Assembly (NCBI RefSeq): GCF_036884655.1
Contig: NC_088340.1
Coordinates: forward strand, 2,122,001 to 2,186,000
DNA: 64,000 bases
From: Musa acuminata AAA Group
Taxonomy: Eukaryota > Streptophyta > Magnoliopsida > Zingiberales > Musaceae
Direction of reading: 5' to 3'
Below are positions 23,401-37,710 of this stretch, in pieces; the stretch's first letter is position 1; each line of letters opens with the position of its first letter. Position numbers and translations under genes: made by a program. The notes beneath the pieces are model-generated. The model saw only the letters and a program-made list of their open reading frames with translations. It searched no databases and was not told the DNA's origin.

Positions 23401-26400
23401 ATCTAGACAGGTAGGAGAGAAACAAGTTCTTTCTGGATTTCCATAACTGCATCAAGGTAAGAATACCCAATCAGTACCAACTCCAATGGCAATGAAAGGC
23501 ATGGAGAGGGGATCATCTACATGAAACCATCATCCACTTCCTAAGTTCCACTCCATTGATCTTGTTACAATTAATTTAATCTCTTCTATATTTGACTCTT
23601 TAACTTACCAAGAAAGACTGTCTGTTTGTCATAACTCATAAGTTTGCTCAAGTGAAGGTCCTGATTATTAAGACTCAAATCACAAACATATATACATGTA
23701 TTATACTAGTAATTGTAGTTAATAACTAGATAGAATTGCATTCCCATAACATACATTTACTCCAGTTCACGATATGCACAAGCAGCACAATGTTACTTTC
23801 AGCACAATTCTACTGAATCTAACACTATAAATAGATACTCAACAACTTAAATGCCTTTAGTCCAACAGTAGTTTTTCCACATTATTGTTGCTTGATTCTT
23901 TTATTTACTTCTCCTGTCTATATTCATGTCTTTTCTTTTACCATAGCTTTTAACTTCAGCTGAAACCACAAAAGCTCAAAAAACTGGAAAACTCTGAAGC
24001 CCAAAAAGAATTAAAACCTTGCCATAAGAAATGATTAACTTACAAATTGGATATCATCCTGCAACAACTCATGCAGTGCTGACCTGATCACATCAGTCCC
24101 CTTCTGATAGTCCAACCGTCCAATGAAGCCAATCTGCGAACACCATTGTAACCTGATGTGGAAATTATGTAAAGATAATAATAATCATCATCTGACTGAA
24201 TAGTAACAATTACCAGTGGGCAATCGGGCCTGATAGGAAGACCCAATTCCTTCTGTAAAGCTGCTTTACATTGAGCCTGAAGATTGTAAATCACTCGAAG
24301 CGAGACAAAAGTCAAATGAGTATTCACAAGAAGCAGAAAAAGCAACAACAATTACTTTAGTGTTAAATACAGAGGCCACAGCATAATGAAAATTATGAAA
24401 TATGCAAACCTTTCCAGAGAGATCATCTACAGAGTAATGAAATGGGATATGCTTGTCAGAAGTAGGGTTCCATTCATTAGTATCTATGCCATTTGTGATC
24501 CCTGTAAAGAAAGAAAACTCAGAAGAAACAGAATTTTGTCATTCATTATAAAAATTTTAAAGCTGGTCTATCGAAAAAAAGCCAACCCAGATGGTACTAT
24601 GGTTGAGACTTGAGAGTACCATTCAGAACAAATTTTCGACTATTTAGAAGCTCATTCAGACCATGCCCACCTTCAGGAGTTGTTATTTCCCAAGAGTAAC
24701 CCTATCAACAAAGACGTTCAGATTTAACAATAGGCAAGGTATTATTTTTTCTGTTTTATATTAAGCCACTTCTTTAGGTAACATATCCTGGGACATAATA
24801 CAAAGGTAGCAAATGACCTGACTAACAGTCACTATACGGTCAGCTGTCACAATTGCACCCTTAAGAAGATTGACAGCCTCACCCTTGTCAAGGGCATGCT
24901 TCCTTGCCCAAGTAGGAAAAATCCATTCAAGAGCACCATACCACTCTGGGGGCAGTCCCATGTACTCATATGTAGTTGCTGGTTCTACTCCCTTCCAATA
25001 CAGAGCATCAAAGATAAGAATGAGAAATGAAACAGGTGAATGAACAACAACAGAGATAAATTCAGTACCTGGTGTGCTAGGTTATGAATGACAAGAATGC
25101 TGCGGGCATCTTTATAAACACCATATGGACGGTATTTTGCAGCCAGAAGGCTAAATCAAATACATATAAAAAAATCCATCAAAGAAAATAGAGACAGCAT
25201 CAAACATGTCAATTTAAACAAATAAGTCAGTATTAATTTACTTAATAAATAAAAACTTTGGCAGGTCTAGAAAGGACTTGACAGAAAGTTGGTTATTCTA
25301 GGTTAAGGTGTTACAAAAATTATTGCATTAACGATCAGATCAACCATCCTAGAAAAATCAAAAGTCATGCAAAGTACAATACACAAACTAGGATTTAAAT
25401 TTCATGTTTTATCTAACATATTTCTATACTAGTCCCATGTCATATTGATAGGTCAGATATCTACTGGATGGTGTATGTGAATCAAGTAAAAAGTCCAGCT
25501 CAAGAATAAACCATATCTAGGATTGGTTAAGCGAGGTATGGGCTTGTATTAACATACACCAATCCGTATCTACCTTACTGGACCATTGATGGCCTGTGTT
25601 TATCTGCATCAATCAGCATAACCAGTCCACTTAAATGTGGGTATACCATTGGTGTACGGGAGGTTAGTTCATCGGATCAGTATTACTTTTCATAACAAAA
25701 GGTGAGATTCATGGTGTGGACTAATATTATACTACCCCATATTTCTACCACAATAATAGTATTGCATGGCTTGGCATATTCATATCCACATCTTTTAAAA
25801 CTATTCATGGGTTGGATCTTACAACTTAACACCTCTACATACATCTTATTCACTTGATATGGAGTACACGAGTCATTAACAGGACACAATAAAGGTATCC
25901 CAACATCACAATAAACTATAATGAACCAGCTTGTATCATATTTAAAGCAGGAAAGATCATATAGAAGTGCAAAAGAAATTGGCTTCTTTGATTTCGCTTT
26001 ATAATGTCATTGATCCTACAGCTGCAGCTGCATATTGAAAGCAACAATCAACTCCGAATGAGAATTTATCTAGTTACGAGATGGACTCCTGATCCTGGAC
26101 ATTTAACCTATCTATTCATTATCTTGCAGGATCTGTTGACCTCCAAAAGCCAGAGAATAAATATGTTTGTCCAATAGTTGACAGAAAAAATTGGTCCAAA
26201 AATTACTCAACAGTCACATGTTACACACACTTTACATAGAAAAATATAGTATTAAAATAATTTTACTGCATACACTGCCACAAGGGATGCATGCCAATCA
26301 TTGACAATGAATAAGCTTTTCTCGCCATAAGTGTAACCTCCCAGAGGAAGCACTAATGGAGCCTCGCAAGCTGCATAGCACAGTATTGTGAACCTAAACT

Positions 26401-28719
26401 GCAAAAGTAATGGTGGCTAAGTTATACATAGAAAAGCCAACTTGTAACCGCATGCTTTACCATTAATTCAGAATAACCTGATTGTCACCAAAAGCTCCAT
26501 TGGAATCACCATATGGATTTCCAGCTCTATGATAAGAAGGATGATCGACAAAAACCTGACCACATAAGATGAAAAAGAAATATTAATCTAAATGATTAAG
26601 CATAAGAATGGTGCGTGCAGTCATGCACTTCTGCTCAGGAATGGGCACATATTAATGCATGCATGCTAGCAGAGAGCATGACACATATATATTATAATCC
26701 TATGTAACTTGTTATGTCAATTTAATTACAAATAAGCATCAACACAAACATGAACAGATGGATGTATTATTTTACAATTTCCATCTTAATATTTTAGGGT
26801 TTAAGGGAAAAACAACAAAAAAAAAGGGATAAATGTTAGATCGTGTGCAATTTTCAGTATAAGCAGTACACTCATAAAAAGAATTATCATGTTTTGTGTT
26901 ATCGGTAACAGTCTCATTGAATAGGTGAAATCGCCACAATGACAATTCCATTTTCACTTTCTGGACGGGCTTGGACCTGTGAGAGTGTTTACTAGCTCCA
27001 GAACTTGATCTATTACATCTCAGGATATAGCATATTGCTAATAAAAAACTTAACTAATTCAAAAACAAAATGTCAGTGCAAATAGATCATCAACTGCATC
27101 ACGTGTAAAGCATGCATATCTCTTTCATTCAACTGCGATGGAAATTAATATGCACACAGATCCTAATAATTTCACATATATGTACAAGAAAAAAATTACA
27201 TAAAAAATTTTGGAGTATTAAATATTGACAGTAAATACCCAATCAACACCTGCTCTGTACTCATGATAAAAAGAAACTTCATGTTCTCCTCCAAAGCACA
27301 GAACCTTGATGCGGACTCCAGTATCAATTGCATTAGCAAAATTTTTATTTGAAACACCATTTAAGTATCTTGGAGATACCACCATTACACGATGACCACG
27401 AGCAGCAAGAGAAATAGGTAATGAACCACAAACATCTCCTAATCCTCCTGTTTTCGAATAAGGAGCAGCTTCAGCACTAACAAAAACAATAGTGCGAGTT
27501 ACCCGAGTCTGGGTTTGCTCTTGTTCATCAGTTTCTTCTTCTTCTTCAACATCAAGAGCACTGCTAGACATTAAAACCTCTTTTTCTGCTTTGGTTTCTT
27601 CCACGATACAATCAGGGACAGTGCTAGAATCCGAAACTTCTACACTGGAATCAAGAACAGTCCTAGAAGCTGACACACTGTCATCCCCTAGACATCAAAT
27701 AAAGCAATTTTCATCAGAAAATCCGCAATTCCAAAGCATCTAACCATAGATTTTTAAGCACGAACAGCACAAATAAAAGAAGTAACAGTAAATATTCATT
27801 GAGATGAAAAGATTGCAGTTTATTTCAGATCTGAATCAAAGAGTAAAATATGACAAAAGAACACCACAAAGAAGACAAGGAGTATTATTTGGTGCTAAGT
27901 GCTAACTCCTGACACAAAGGCCAAATACATGAGATTCCAGCAAGTCAAGAATTCCAGGATAAGTTCTAATGACAGCCTTCCCCAATACACAGAGAGGCTG
28001 TTTCTTGACAACCACTTGACACCCAAATCACAGAGGAGCAACCACCCAGTGGAGCCACCGTTCAAGACATTCCAATTTAGTTACTTTAAATATCTAACTC
28101 ACACCAGTTGGTGTGAAATCAACTGATATCATCACAAGGCACTTGATTTTGCTAACTTGTCATTTTATATTTTCATAACCTAATGTCAATAGGTTCAACC
28201 AAAAGGTTTTTCCTAATACCATAATTAGGACGAACCAACAGGGAAGATATTTCAAGGAATCCATCATCAATGTTCTTTCCAACCATCATAGTCGATGAAG
28301 GGGTCAAAAATTTATTCTCAACCAAGGAGGTCACGCGTTAAAATGCAACTACCATTGGTTTCTTCCTCTTCGAGAACGCCAGCAAGTTCCTCCGTCTTCT
28401 GCTCTCCGACGGAATCATCACCCAAATTCTGCGTCCTTCCGATCGCCAACAACGTGGGATCGAGGAGTCCATTCTCCTGGACAGCACCACCATCGGGGTC
28501 AGCGGCTTTCCCGATGGCGGACAGGTAGGGCCAGTCCTCCTCCTCCTTTCTACTGCGCCGCTCGGCGGCGGACCACCACCTGGCGACGTGGGAGCAGTAG
28601 CTCCGCCGGATCCAACGGGGCGATCCGACGGTGGATGGAGGCGAAGGACGGGGACCGCCATGGGGGGGCTGGGGTTTAGCGGCGGCGAAGGGGGTGCGGT
28701 GCGCGCAGATCGCCGCCAT
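17462..28719 (-). CDS. SSI: Soluble starch synthase I, plastidial (EC 2.4.1.21)
   Basis: Transfers glucose from ADP-glucose to short amylopectin chains in plastids. Coding exons in transcript order: 28323-28719, 27239-27687, 26478-26555, 26274-26398, 25069-25150, 24818-24991, 24620-24701, 24410-24501, 24214-24276, 24044-24133, 21130-21254, 20945-21053, 20807-20862, 20606-20645, 17462-17620 (706 residues). All junctions are GT-AG and in frame; 15 exons is the number I recall for cereal SSI. Exon 1 and the start of exon 2 form a basic, Ser/Pro-rich transit peptide and a long acidic linker. The GT5 domain begins at [20 protein letters not shown], with the ADP-glucose-binding KTGGL at about residue 211. 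Later come [39 protein letters not shown] (catalytic Glu) and [14 protein letters not shown]. The KTGGL context and the FGGEHEV block identify SSI rather than SSII-IV. An in-frame Met at 28773 could be the true start. Introns 10 and 14 are about 2.8 and 3.0 kb. Confidence 0.92.
18417..18600. repeat. MITE-like repeat, copy 2, in starch synthase intron 14
   Basis: Between GGTTTGATGCTTCGGGTACC and TATGTATCAGTCCGAGCAAA the stretch has partial inverted symmetry (GGTACCATACC against GGTGGTATGTATC). It shares the TATGTAT..GTCCGA.CAAA phrase with the element at 17021-17130. Diverged, with no clear target-site duplication. Confidence 0.3.
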
Positions 28720-28789
28720 GGGCGGTGCAGCGGAGTGGGGGAGGAGAAGAAGAGAGAAGATCGGAGATGACATCGAAGAGAAGAAACGT

Positions 28790-31700
28790 GAATCGAGAGA
28801 AAAGAATGGAATAATAAGAACGGGGAACCCGTCGATGAGGAAAAGAGAAAAGCAAAAGAATAGAGCGACGGACGAGAGACTCTGCGTGGGTTTGTGTGCG
28901 TGTGGCGTCGAGTTTCTTTATGCTTCGCGAGCCGATCGGAGTGGGAGAGTTTCCCGGGAGAGTCCAGCTTTAAAAGGAACTAACGCGAGTTCTTTCACAA
29001 ACCAGTGTTGTCCACCCGTCTCGGATACCTGTGTTCTGATTAGCCCCAAAATAGGCCACCGTCAACTTCGCGAACATATATTAAGGTATACAAGGACGTG
29101 TCTAACGAATATGTAAGAAAAATAATTCAATTAGGTCACGAGCAAGTCACCTGCGAAAGAGAGACCTTCAAAGGAATCCCGTGTACGGCCGTGGACAATA
29201 TCGTGCCGTTATACTACGATCTCGGCATATAGTTTGTAACGTTCTAATTTTACTATTGGTTAGCGAGCCACGGTTTTCATCCCGGCTCACGGTGCTATCG
29301 TGCCGGTTTATTTTGATTTCCGTAATAAGACATGTAGTTACCTCCAAAGGTATCTTCTTTTTCATCAGTTGCCTGCAAAAATAATATACATTTACGATGG
29401 ATTTTAACTATGTTGAGGTAAAATAAAATTTATAATTTTAAGTATTCGACCAAAAATTATTTAATTTTAGGGACAATTACACACGCATCCTTTTCTTGGA
29501 AATAAAAACATATGTATCCCTATAAAATCAATTATTTTAGTATTTATTCCTTGAAATTCTAAGTTACCATATACATCCGTCCAAATACAAAAACTTATAT
29601 ATATTGATGTCATTAGATTTTACTAGTCATCAATGGAGCCATTTGACACCTTTGGAAAATAGAAGCATATCATGAAATGTTTATTAATCACAAGACGTCT
29701 TCTCAGCATAATCATTTGATTTGGCCTTATCGTGACATGAAGCAGCAGTAATCTACAGGATAAGCCATCAGTAACAAACCATCTGATGTAAACTGAAAGG
29801 TCAATATGAAACAGTCAAACTAATTTTGTTCCTTGTGGATATAATACAGCGCAAACAAGCACTTGTTGATCTGGAAGCATTTGGATGGAAAATAGACATG
29901 TTGCATGTCCCATATAATTTAACCTAAAACACCCAAAAAAAACCTGACAGACATCACAATCTGAAACCTAAACCATTGATCAAGTAGAAAATGTGAAAAC
30001 TTAAATTCTTTGCATCCAAAGAAAAGAAAAGGGCTTGCACAAGTAGTGAAGAAAATTACATTATATGTCATATAAATCGACAGCCTAAACCTTAAACATG
30101 GATAGACACAAGAAAAAAGGAGGAACAACTTGAATAATTGTAAAGCTTAAGTTGAATCAAAAGAGTGCAACAGACCTTCAAAAGAGTTCATTTTTTTAGA
30201 ATCACTAGAATAACTGAGTAGGAGATTTGACTAAAATTTAGAGTTTGGCTTGTATATAAGTTACATATGCCAAATCATGCTCATCAGTGTTTGAGTTCTC
30301 CATTATTGATATCAACCAGGAAGTTCTAAGGACCTGCGCTACTGTGTGAGTGATAGACAAACAAAAAAAAAAGGGATCCATAGTTCGATTAAAGTGTGAC
30401 TCATGTCTGCATACAAATATATCTTCATGAATTCACCACAGTTCATTCAGCATCATTTCATTTCTTGCTAATGTCAATCCAGCTTATTATACTTGCATCA
30501 AAAACTTCTATTATGAACATTCCACATTATATACGTGCTATTGTGGATACTAAACCCATATACAATGTTTAACTAATTATTCTTGCCTGACATTTTGGTT
30601 CAATAAATATCATTATCAGCAATGAAAAGTAGAGACATGCTATATATCTATCAGAGGAACTACACACTGATAAAAAATAATCCATAAAAGTATGTGAAAA
30701 AACATCTTAAATATGACTGATGATTGCATGAGTGCCAGGTGTAAATAATTCTCACCAATTCCCATTTTTCTAGTACTGTTCCATAGTGAACGACTAATTA
30801 GCTTTGTGAATGTTTGGCTACAAGATCAGAAATATCATCCATGATTTGCTTACTTGGAAAATGTCTATTACTATTAGATCTGAGATTCTAATCCGTCCAG
30901 ACTTCTAAGCCCAAACTATTCATGGGTATGTTCCAATTAATGTAATTTAGAGACTTTTCAAGAGGAACTGAACTAGGAGGAGCAGTATGTACAAATTTCA
31001 TGAATAAATAAATGTACATATACAAGTTCCAGGGATTATGTCTGTACTAACAGATAACAGAAAGCTAAACTGTAGGTGTGAGTAAAAGCAACAAACATGT
31101 CCAGGCATATCAAAAATGTTTTCTCATGCTTCATATCAGGTGCATAAATACTTGTGATCACTAAATATTTTGAAAACGTAGGCAGTACAAATTTAGGCTC
31201 AAGAACTTCAGTTGTTCATGAAGCAATTTATTAATAATACTTATATTCTAAAACGTTATAAAGGAACTTCATCATTTGGTATACTGGACTAGAATCCGTG
31301 ATAGAAGAGCAGCACTAATTCTTACGTCAAAGAATTAAAAGAATATAACTGATGGTCATTGTCAATCTACAGAACCTGACTATCAAAATGCAGGAAAGAT
31401 GTCAATATATCAGACTAGAAGAGCTTTGACAAACAAGATCAGCAGCAAGGAAAGAACCAATCAAATTAAGAAGTACCCATTTGCAGAAATCAGATCAGAT
31501 TATATAGCCTATGGAATGACACTTTGGTACAAAGTTTGTCTAAAAGCTGTACCACCTCCTTGGAAACCACACTCTGTAGAGACTGAAAACAAAAATAAGA
31601 GTTAAGAATCAAACTGATGAAACAATGAGCCCTACATGGAAAAAAGATGACAAATTACATATTTAATATGAAAAAAATACATGGTGCAACATGTAGGTAT

Positions 31701-32160
31701 TCGGCACTGGAAATTAAATAAACAAAATCTCATACCTTTCTTGTTGGGTGCAACCTTAGTTTATTTATTTATTAAGATAATTAATGAAAAAATATAAATG
31801 CAGAAGAAAGGTTTGTATATGATTTTTATTGATTTAGAAAAAACTAATAATAAAATATCATGATGGTTTAAATAATATGAATGATGATATAGTCATTACT
31901 CATTAGTACAAGAATAAGAGGTCTAATGTGTTCCTTGTTAGTATATGATTATATCAGGGAGACAGGGATCAGCATTAAATCCTAATCTTTAGGCCAATCT
32001 GATGACCCACTAGAACAAAGAATGTACTTCAACCTATTGTCACCCTCAATCTACTACAATGACCGTTTACACCTCAATCATTTCTGGTAAATAGACAGCC
32101 TTCTGTGTTGATGGTAAAAGAACAAATAAGAAACTGCTCCAATATTTCAAACAAAAGCAT
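28790..32160. other. Starch synthase I upstream region and spacer
   Basis: Immediately upstream of the starch synthase start (28790-29000) the sequence is GC-rich and purine-rich on the plus strand, fitting a 5'UTR and core promoter read from the minus strand. Beyond about 29400 it is AT-rich with no ORF of note. The PPR gene 3' end lies at the right border. I saw no further gene. Confidence 0.45.
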
Positions 32161-32162
32161 AT

Positions 32163-35100
32163 CTACAGCTCAATGTCAAACAATGAGCATCTCACATCTG
32201 CCAAATAACCTTCTAACCTCAATGCTTGAGTCATGTTGTCGAGTAAAAGGTATATCTCTTTGATTTGTGGGTGTGAATTGTGTCCCACAGTAAACTCATG
32301 GAGGAATCCATGAATTTCAATACAGCTACAACCAATGGTCTTAGACACTCCCTTTTTCTTCATAGTTTTCCATAGTTCCTTGGCAGATTCATGTTGATCT
32401 CTGAACACGTATATGTTAGACAATAGCACATAAGAGCTACTATCACGAGGAACCAACTCGATAAGTTGTCTTGCTGCAAATTCAGCGATTTCAATATTTC
32501 CGTGATTCCTAGAAGCACCAAGAAGGGCTCTCCAAATAATGTCATTAGCACTTACTGGCATGTTGTTCACCAGTGCAATTGCTTCCTCTAGATGGCCTGC
32601 ACGGCTTAGAAGATCTACCATACAGCCATAATGCTGGATCTTGGGGCTTATTCCATATTTTAAGCTCATATACTTAAAATACCACTGACCCTCATAAACT
32701 AAGCCAGCATGACTGCAGGCGCTTAAAAGACCAATGAAAGTTATATCATCTGGTCCAATCATCGATTGTTCCATGTCTTGAAATAAGGAGATTGCTAGAC
32801 TACCATGGCCATGCACTGCTGACCCTGATATTATTGAATTCCAATGATCCCTATCCTTTCGAGGGACGTCATCAAAGATGCTCAGAGCGATATCAACATA
32901 ACCACACTTGGAATACATGTCTATGAGAGCAACACCAACAACACCGTCCAGAGGGACGTTATACCTATCAATATATGCATGAACCCATCTACCTTGGAGG
33001 AAAAAACCTAAGTCAGCAATAGCAGAAAGAACAATAGCTAAAGTAGAGCAATCAGGCTTTTCTCCTAGCATATTCATTTTGGTAAATAGTTCAATGGCTT
33101 CTTTGGATTCTCCATTATCCTTGTAGCCAGCAATCATTGTATTCCATGAGACCACATCCCTACATGGCATGGTCTCAAACAGCTTTCTCGATACTGTGAT
33201 TCTTCCAAGTCTAGCATTCCCATCAATCATGATATTCCAAGAGACAACATCCTTCACAGGCATATTATCAAATATTTCACATGCAAGTCCCAATTCTCCT
33301 CGCTTCATATAGGCATCCAGCATGATGTTAAATGAAGTTACATTTCTATTAGGCATCAGATCAAATAACTTATGTGCCAATATGATATTACCACATCTAA
33401 CATATCCATCGATCAAACAATTCCAATTGATTGAATTCTTATAGGGCAACTTTTCAAACCAATTATGGGCAATAGTGATTTGACCACATTTTGCATACCC
33501 ATTAAGCATAATTCCCCAGGTCACTTCGTCCTTGATAGGAGATTCATCAAACAGTTTCCTTGCAGCTCTCATATCTCTGCACTTAGCATATCCATCAATG
33601 ATGGAATTCCATGAGACAATATCTCTCATGGGCATCTCATCAAACAGCCTTCTTGCTGATTCTATCTGACCATTTTTTGTGAACCCATGGATCATTATAT
33701 TCCAGGAGAATAAATCACGTTCTGGCATCTGAACAAACAACTCAAATGCACTAATAATGCTTCCATGTTTGACAAAAGCATCGATAATCATGTTCCAACT
33801 GATCAAATTCTTGTAGAGCATTGCACCAAATGAAGCATGTGCAGAATCAATCTTTTGGCAGCTGGCGTACATGAATATCAAAGAGCCCTGCACAAACAAG
33901 TCGAAGTTATGAGGACTCTTTAAAATATGACAGTGGATTTGTTCACCTTCTCTGAGTGCCGCAGCACTCGCACAGGCTTTAAGTATAAACGGGAACGTGA
34001 ATTTGTCAGGAGAAACATTTCTCTGCAGCATCCGACGGAAAAAATATATGGCTTCCCATGGTTTGTGACCTTGCACATAGCTTCTAATGATGGTGTTCCA
34101 GAAAAAAGGATGAGAATCATCAACCTGCTTCAATAAAATATAAAATGTAGAGAAGTCTGAAATCTCTTTAAAGTAACAAAAAAGTTACCTCTAAAAAACA
34201 TAAAAGAAAATGAAGATTTTCATATCTGTTCTTTCACAGAGAAATGAGAAAATGAGCACAATGTTGCAGGAAAAGTTAGAAACTTTATCGTCACATAATT
34301 CCAAGTCACTTGAACCGATGAATATTCATGGGAAGGCAGGTGAATAAAACAAAAACTAGCAAAGAAATTAGCATGGCATGAAAAAGTTCAGGTCTACATA
34401 AAAGGTTTTAAACTTGGATTACAGTATATCAGAACAAGCTGCCAAAAATAAGTTCCAGCTTGAAGTGGTTATATATAAAAATGCTCAAGATCCAACAGAA
34501 ATGTTTAAACACAGTACCGATGTCAGCATACGAACACAAAACTGGGATGCTGCACACATCAATGAACTTAAAAAAGCACTAAAATAATCAATTTTATGTA
34601 TTCAACTCTGTGTCATCTATCGACAAAAAAGAAAGAGTGTGAAGAACTAAAACCATACAAAGCAATGCCTGTGGAATGTTGTTAAAATGACATGGAATAG
34701 ATCATGCTTTACCAATAGCAAAACTAACTAGTCAAAAATAAAGCAGAAATCAGGTGGATACATGTGAGAGAGAAAGAGGCCTAATCATCAACATTTGGTC
34801 TAAGCAGACACAACCTTATTAAGCTCCTATGTTAGTGACAATTTGCTTATATATCATAGGTAATACTTCTTATATAAGCAATCCATGATGACATGCATAT
34901 GGTAGATCGCCAACTGAGAGGGTTTCAGATAAGCAGATCCTTTATTTCCTAGCAAGGACCTCATAGTTTTTGCAACTTGATAGGCTGACAACTTATTTTT
35001 TCCGTAATATTAACAACAGTTACAATAGCAACCACTAAATTTGCCATGGCCTCTAAAAACTTTCGAATTAACAGAATGGAGGTTTTCGTTAGTAACATGT

Positions 35101-35434
35101 GAGTCCCTATGCAACAATCATCTTTGCCACCAGATATCAATAGCTTCAGTTTTACCATGAGAATAAGATATTTTTGGCATATGCCGTTGTATGATGATAT
35201 GATCCTTACCGTAAACAACGCAAGTTTCAAAAAGAGGTTCAGGTTATAAAGACCATACCAAAACGCACACGTTGATGTACACAAGAAGTTGAATGACTTC
35301 AAAGGCCACTTAAATTTAGACAAACCTTTATGATGGCACGATGCTTCAAGACTTTGCTTTTGGACAGAAGCTTTTCCATTGGAATTTGTTGCATCCTCCT
35401 GTTTTCGGTCCTCAGCGTTGAAAATTTTTATCAT
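32163..35434 (-). CDS. Pentatricopeptide repeat protein, PLS class with E/E+ tail
   Basis: Two coding exons: 35326-35434 (36 codons, Met at 35434) and 32163-34156, giving 700 residues. The long exon has no ATG before its first repeat, so an upstream exon is required. Splicing AAAG|GT to TTTCAG|AC keeps frame and yields DFSTFYILLKQVDDSHPFFW, the usual lead-in to a first PPR. Repeats follow with recurring phrases such as SWNIMIHGFTKNG, SWNSIIDGYAKC, NWNCLIDGYVRCG and SWNTMIAGYKDNG, then E/E+ sequence (GCSCIEIHGFLHEF, VGHNSHPQIKEIYLLL) ending at CSLFDIEL. There is no DYW deaminase domain. Such proteins bind organellar RNA one base per repeat and often serve C-to-U editing with a partner supplying the DYW domain. 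The target and organelle cannot be read here. The N-terminus is short and not a clear transit peptide. Confidence 0.85.
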
Positions 35435-35677
35435 TATTCTACAGTAAGAGAAAAATACAATCAAAACATACAAAATTGAGATACGGTGAGCGTCCATTGA
35501 TTTTAACAAAGTTAGTTGGATGAAGGCATAAGTCAAATCAAGGTCACAGACATCAAATAAAGCTAATAGAATAAAACACATAAGGCAACCCAAGACGAAC
35601 ACTTGAGTTCCATGTATAGCATATGAAAGTTGCAGACTTCTACATTTACACGGGGCATAAAGTTCAAAAGCATTTAC

Positions 35678-35930
35678 CAGATTCTAAAACATTCTTGCAC
35701 TGTGGTCACGGTCTGCAGAGATTTCTGATGTAGTCTTTCGGTTCGAGTCCAGTTTTCTAGCTGGAGAGAAAGCGAAAGAGGGAGGGGAGAGAAGGAGAGG
35801 GCGCCAGCGATTTCCGGCCCCACGGAGGGAGGAGGAAGAGGAGAGAACAGGGGAGAAGCGGGACGGAAAGAGAAGAGCCAGAAGAGAGTGAGGGAGAGAG
35901 GGGAGAGCGGCGACGACCGTTCCCGACGGA
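35678..35930 (-). promoter_or_regulatory. Probable 5'UTR exon of the PPR gene
   Basis: On the minus strand a Cys/Thr-codon-like, pyrimidine-rich leader ends at a strong donor (ATCTG|GTAAATG, exon end 35678). The acceptor CTGTAG before 35438 leads into the coding exon four bases ahead of the ATG. The plus strand here is a dense GA-rich tract, typical of plant 5' leaders seen from the other side. Confidence 0.45.
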
Positions 35931-35940
35931 GCGGTGGAGA

Positions 35941-37671
35941 ACGCTTCTCTTCCGAGCCCTTATGTTTTTTTATTACATATACGGGTCCTTTTTACTATTT
36001 ATCATCTTTTTTTACTATTCATAATTCCTTTAAAAGATAATAATAATATTTTCTTATTTATAATCATGTTTATTTTTCTCCTCACAACTCGCGTCTGTGC
36101 AGCTTATCTTTCTCAGCCGCCGGCACGATTTATTGGATAATTTATAATAAAATATAATATAATATATTTCAAATTAATACAACTGATATAATATCTTCTG
36201 AACTATTATAAAATATCTCTAATCTTAAAAATATTAAATTATCATTAGTTCAATTTCATGTATGACTTAATCAACTTCCACTAATCCAACTCAATTTTTT
36301 ACAAAACTACTAAGATATGATTCTAGGATAATTAGTATTTTTTAATGATATTATGATAACTAATTATTAAATTTTAAGTTTGTAAACTAATATTATAATT
36401 GAGTATAACTTATTTATTTTTCATATGTAACTTGATAAATTCTATTAGTTCAATTCAAACTTTTAGGATATGATTCTAAGATGATTAATATTATTTTTTT
36501 AAAAAAATTATGATAATTAAATATCAATATTAAAAATTTTTAATATGCTAATGATCGAATGTATCATCGGATAAATATCATATTGAACAAATAATTCGAA
36601 CTATGCTCCAATTCACTTAAGAAACATATTATTGGAATGATATTTTAATATACTTTCAAGTAAAATAAGTTTCATACAAATTGTATTTCTAACCGAAAGT
36701 TATAAATAATTTGGTGACTAAATATTAGAATAAATCTCTATTTTGTAGAATTTATATGGTCAGCTTCAATAGAAAACTAGGTAGGGTTTGGACTCTAAAT
36801 CTTTCGGTTCATATATCAAAAAATAAAACTACAAATCTAGTTTGCAACGAAATAAATTTTATAAAAATTAAAGTTTCTAACGTAGATTTATAAGCAGTTG
36901 AGTATCAAAAGATCAGAAGTTATGATTCTTGTTAGGATAGGATGAACTGAAACATAAGTTTAGATAGACAAACATATTTTAAATTCTTCAAACAAGCTAT
37001 TAAAAGAAAGGTTTATGAATTTATATTAGATCAAATAAGTTTTAATTTTGAATATGATGGGATTCTAATGTCATTTAAGTAAAAATCTAAATATATTTTT
37101 ATACAAGTGAAAAAAATGAATAGAGGGCGCCATTTTCGGTAAAATGCCTAAGATAAATGTGACATTTAGAATTTTCAGCCAATCGTACTGAAAGGAGTAT
37201 TCATGCCTTAATGACAAAGGCATGACATTGGATCTTTGTTGTAGTCAGTGGTGAAGTGGAATTTTGATTTCAATTTTTTATTATCAATAATCAAAGTTTT
37301 TATCAGCAACTTAATCTTGCATTTCTTTTTTAGCGTCATATAAATCATCAGTCAAACCCTCGGATTCTCTTGGGGGCGATTAAATTAAATTAAGTTGGAG
37401 TTTTTATTATATTACTTAACAGCTAGTGGGTTCAATGGGCATGCAATTGTGGTAATAATGGTGGTGGTTAATTGAAGGGATTTACAAATGGAGATTCTAA
37501 ATTTTGAAGCAATGTAGTAAAACTACAAAGTCGAAATTTTATTTCCCAAGTTGGATAGATATATAAAAAGATTATTTTCCATTTTATATTAAAAACATTA
37601 TTTTTGTTCCAAATTAATAATGAATTAACTATTAATAGCAGATAATATATATATATATATGTTAAACTTAA

Positions 37672-37710
<39 letters not shown>

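Noticed and set aside
22994..23470. A 158-codon minus-strand ORF inside starch synthase intron 10.
   Set aside because: No recognised domain, AT-rich codon use like the surrounding intron, and no splice sites needed to join it to the gene. Could be an old repeat, but unsupported.
34961..35602. A 213-codon minus-strand ORF upstream of the PPR exon.
   Set aside because: Only its middle part (35326-35434) is a plausible exon with splice sites on both sides; the rest is hydrophobic intron translation.
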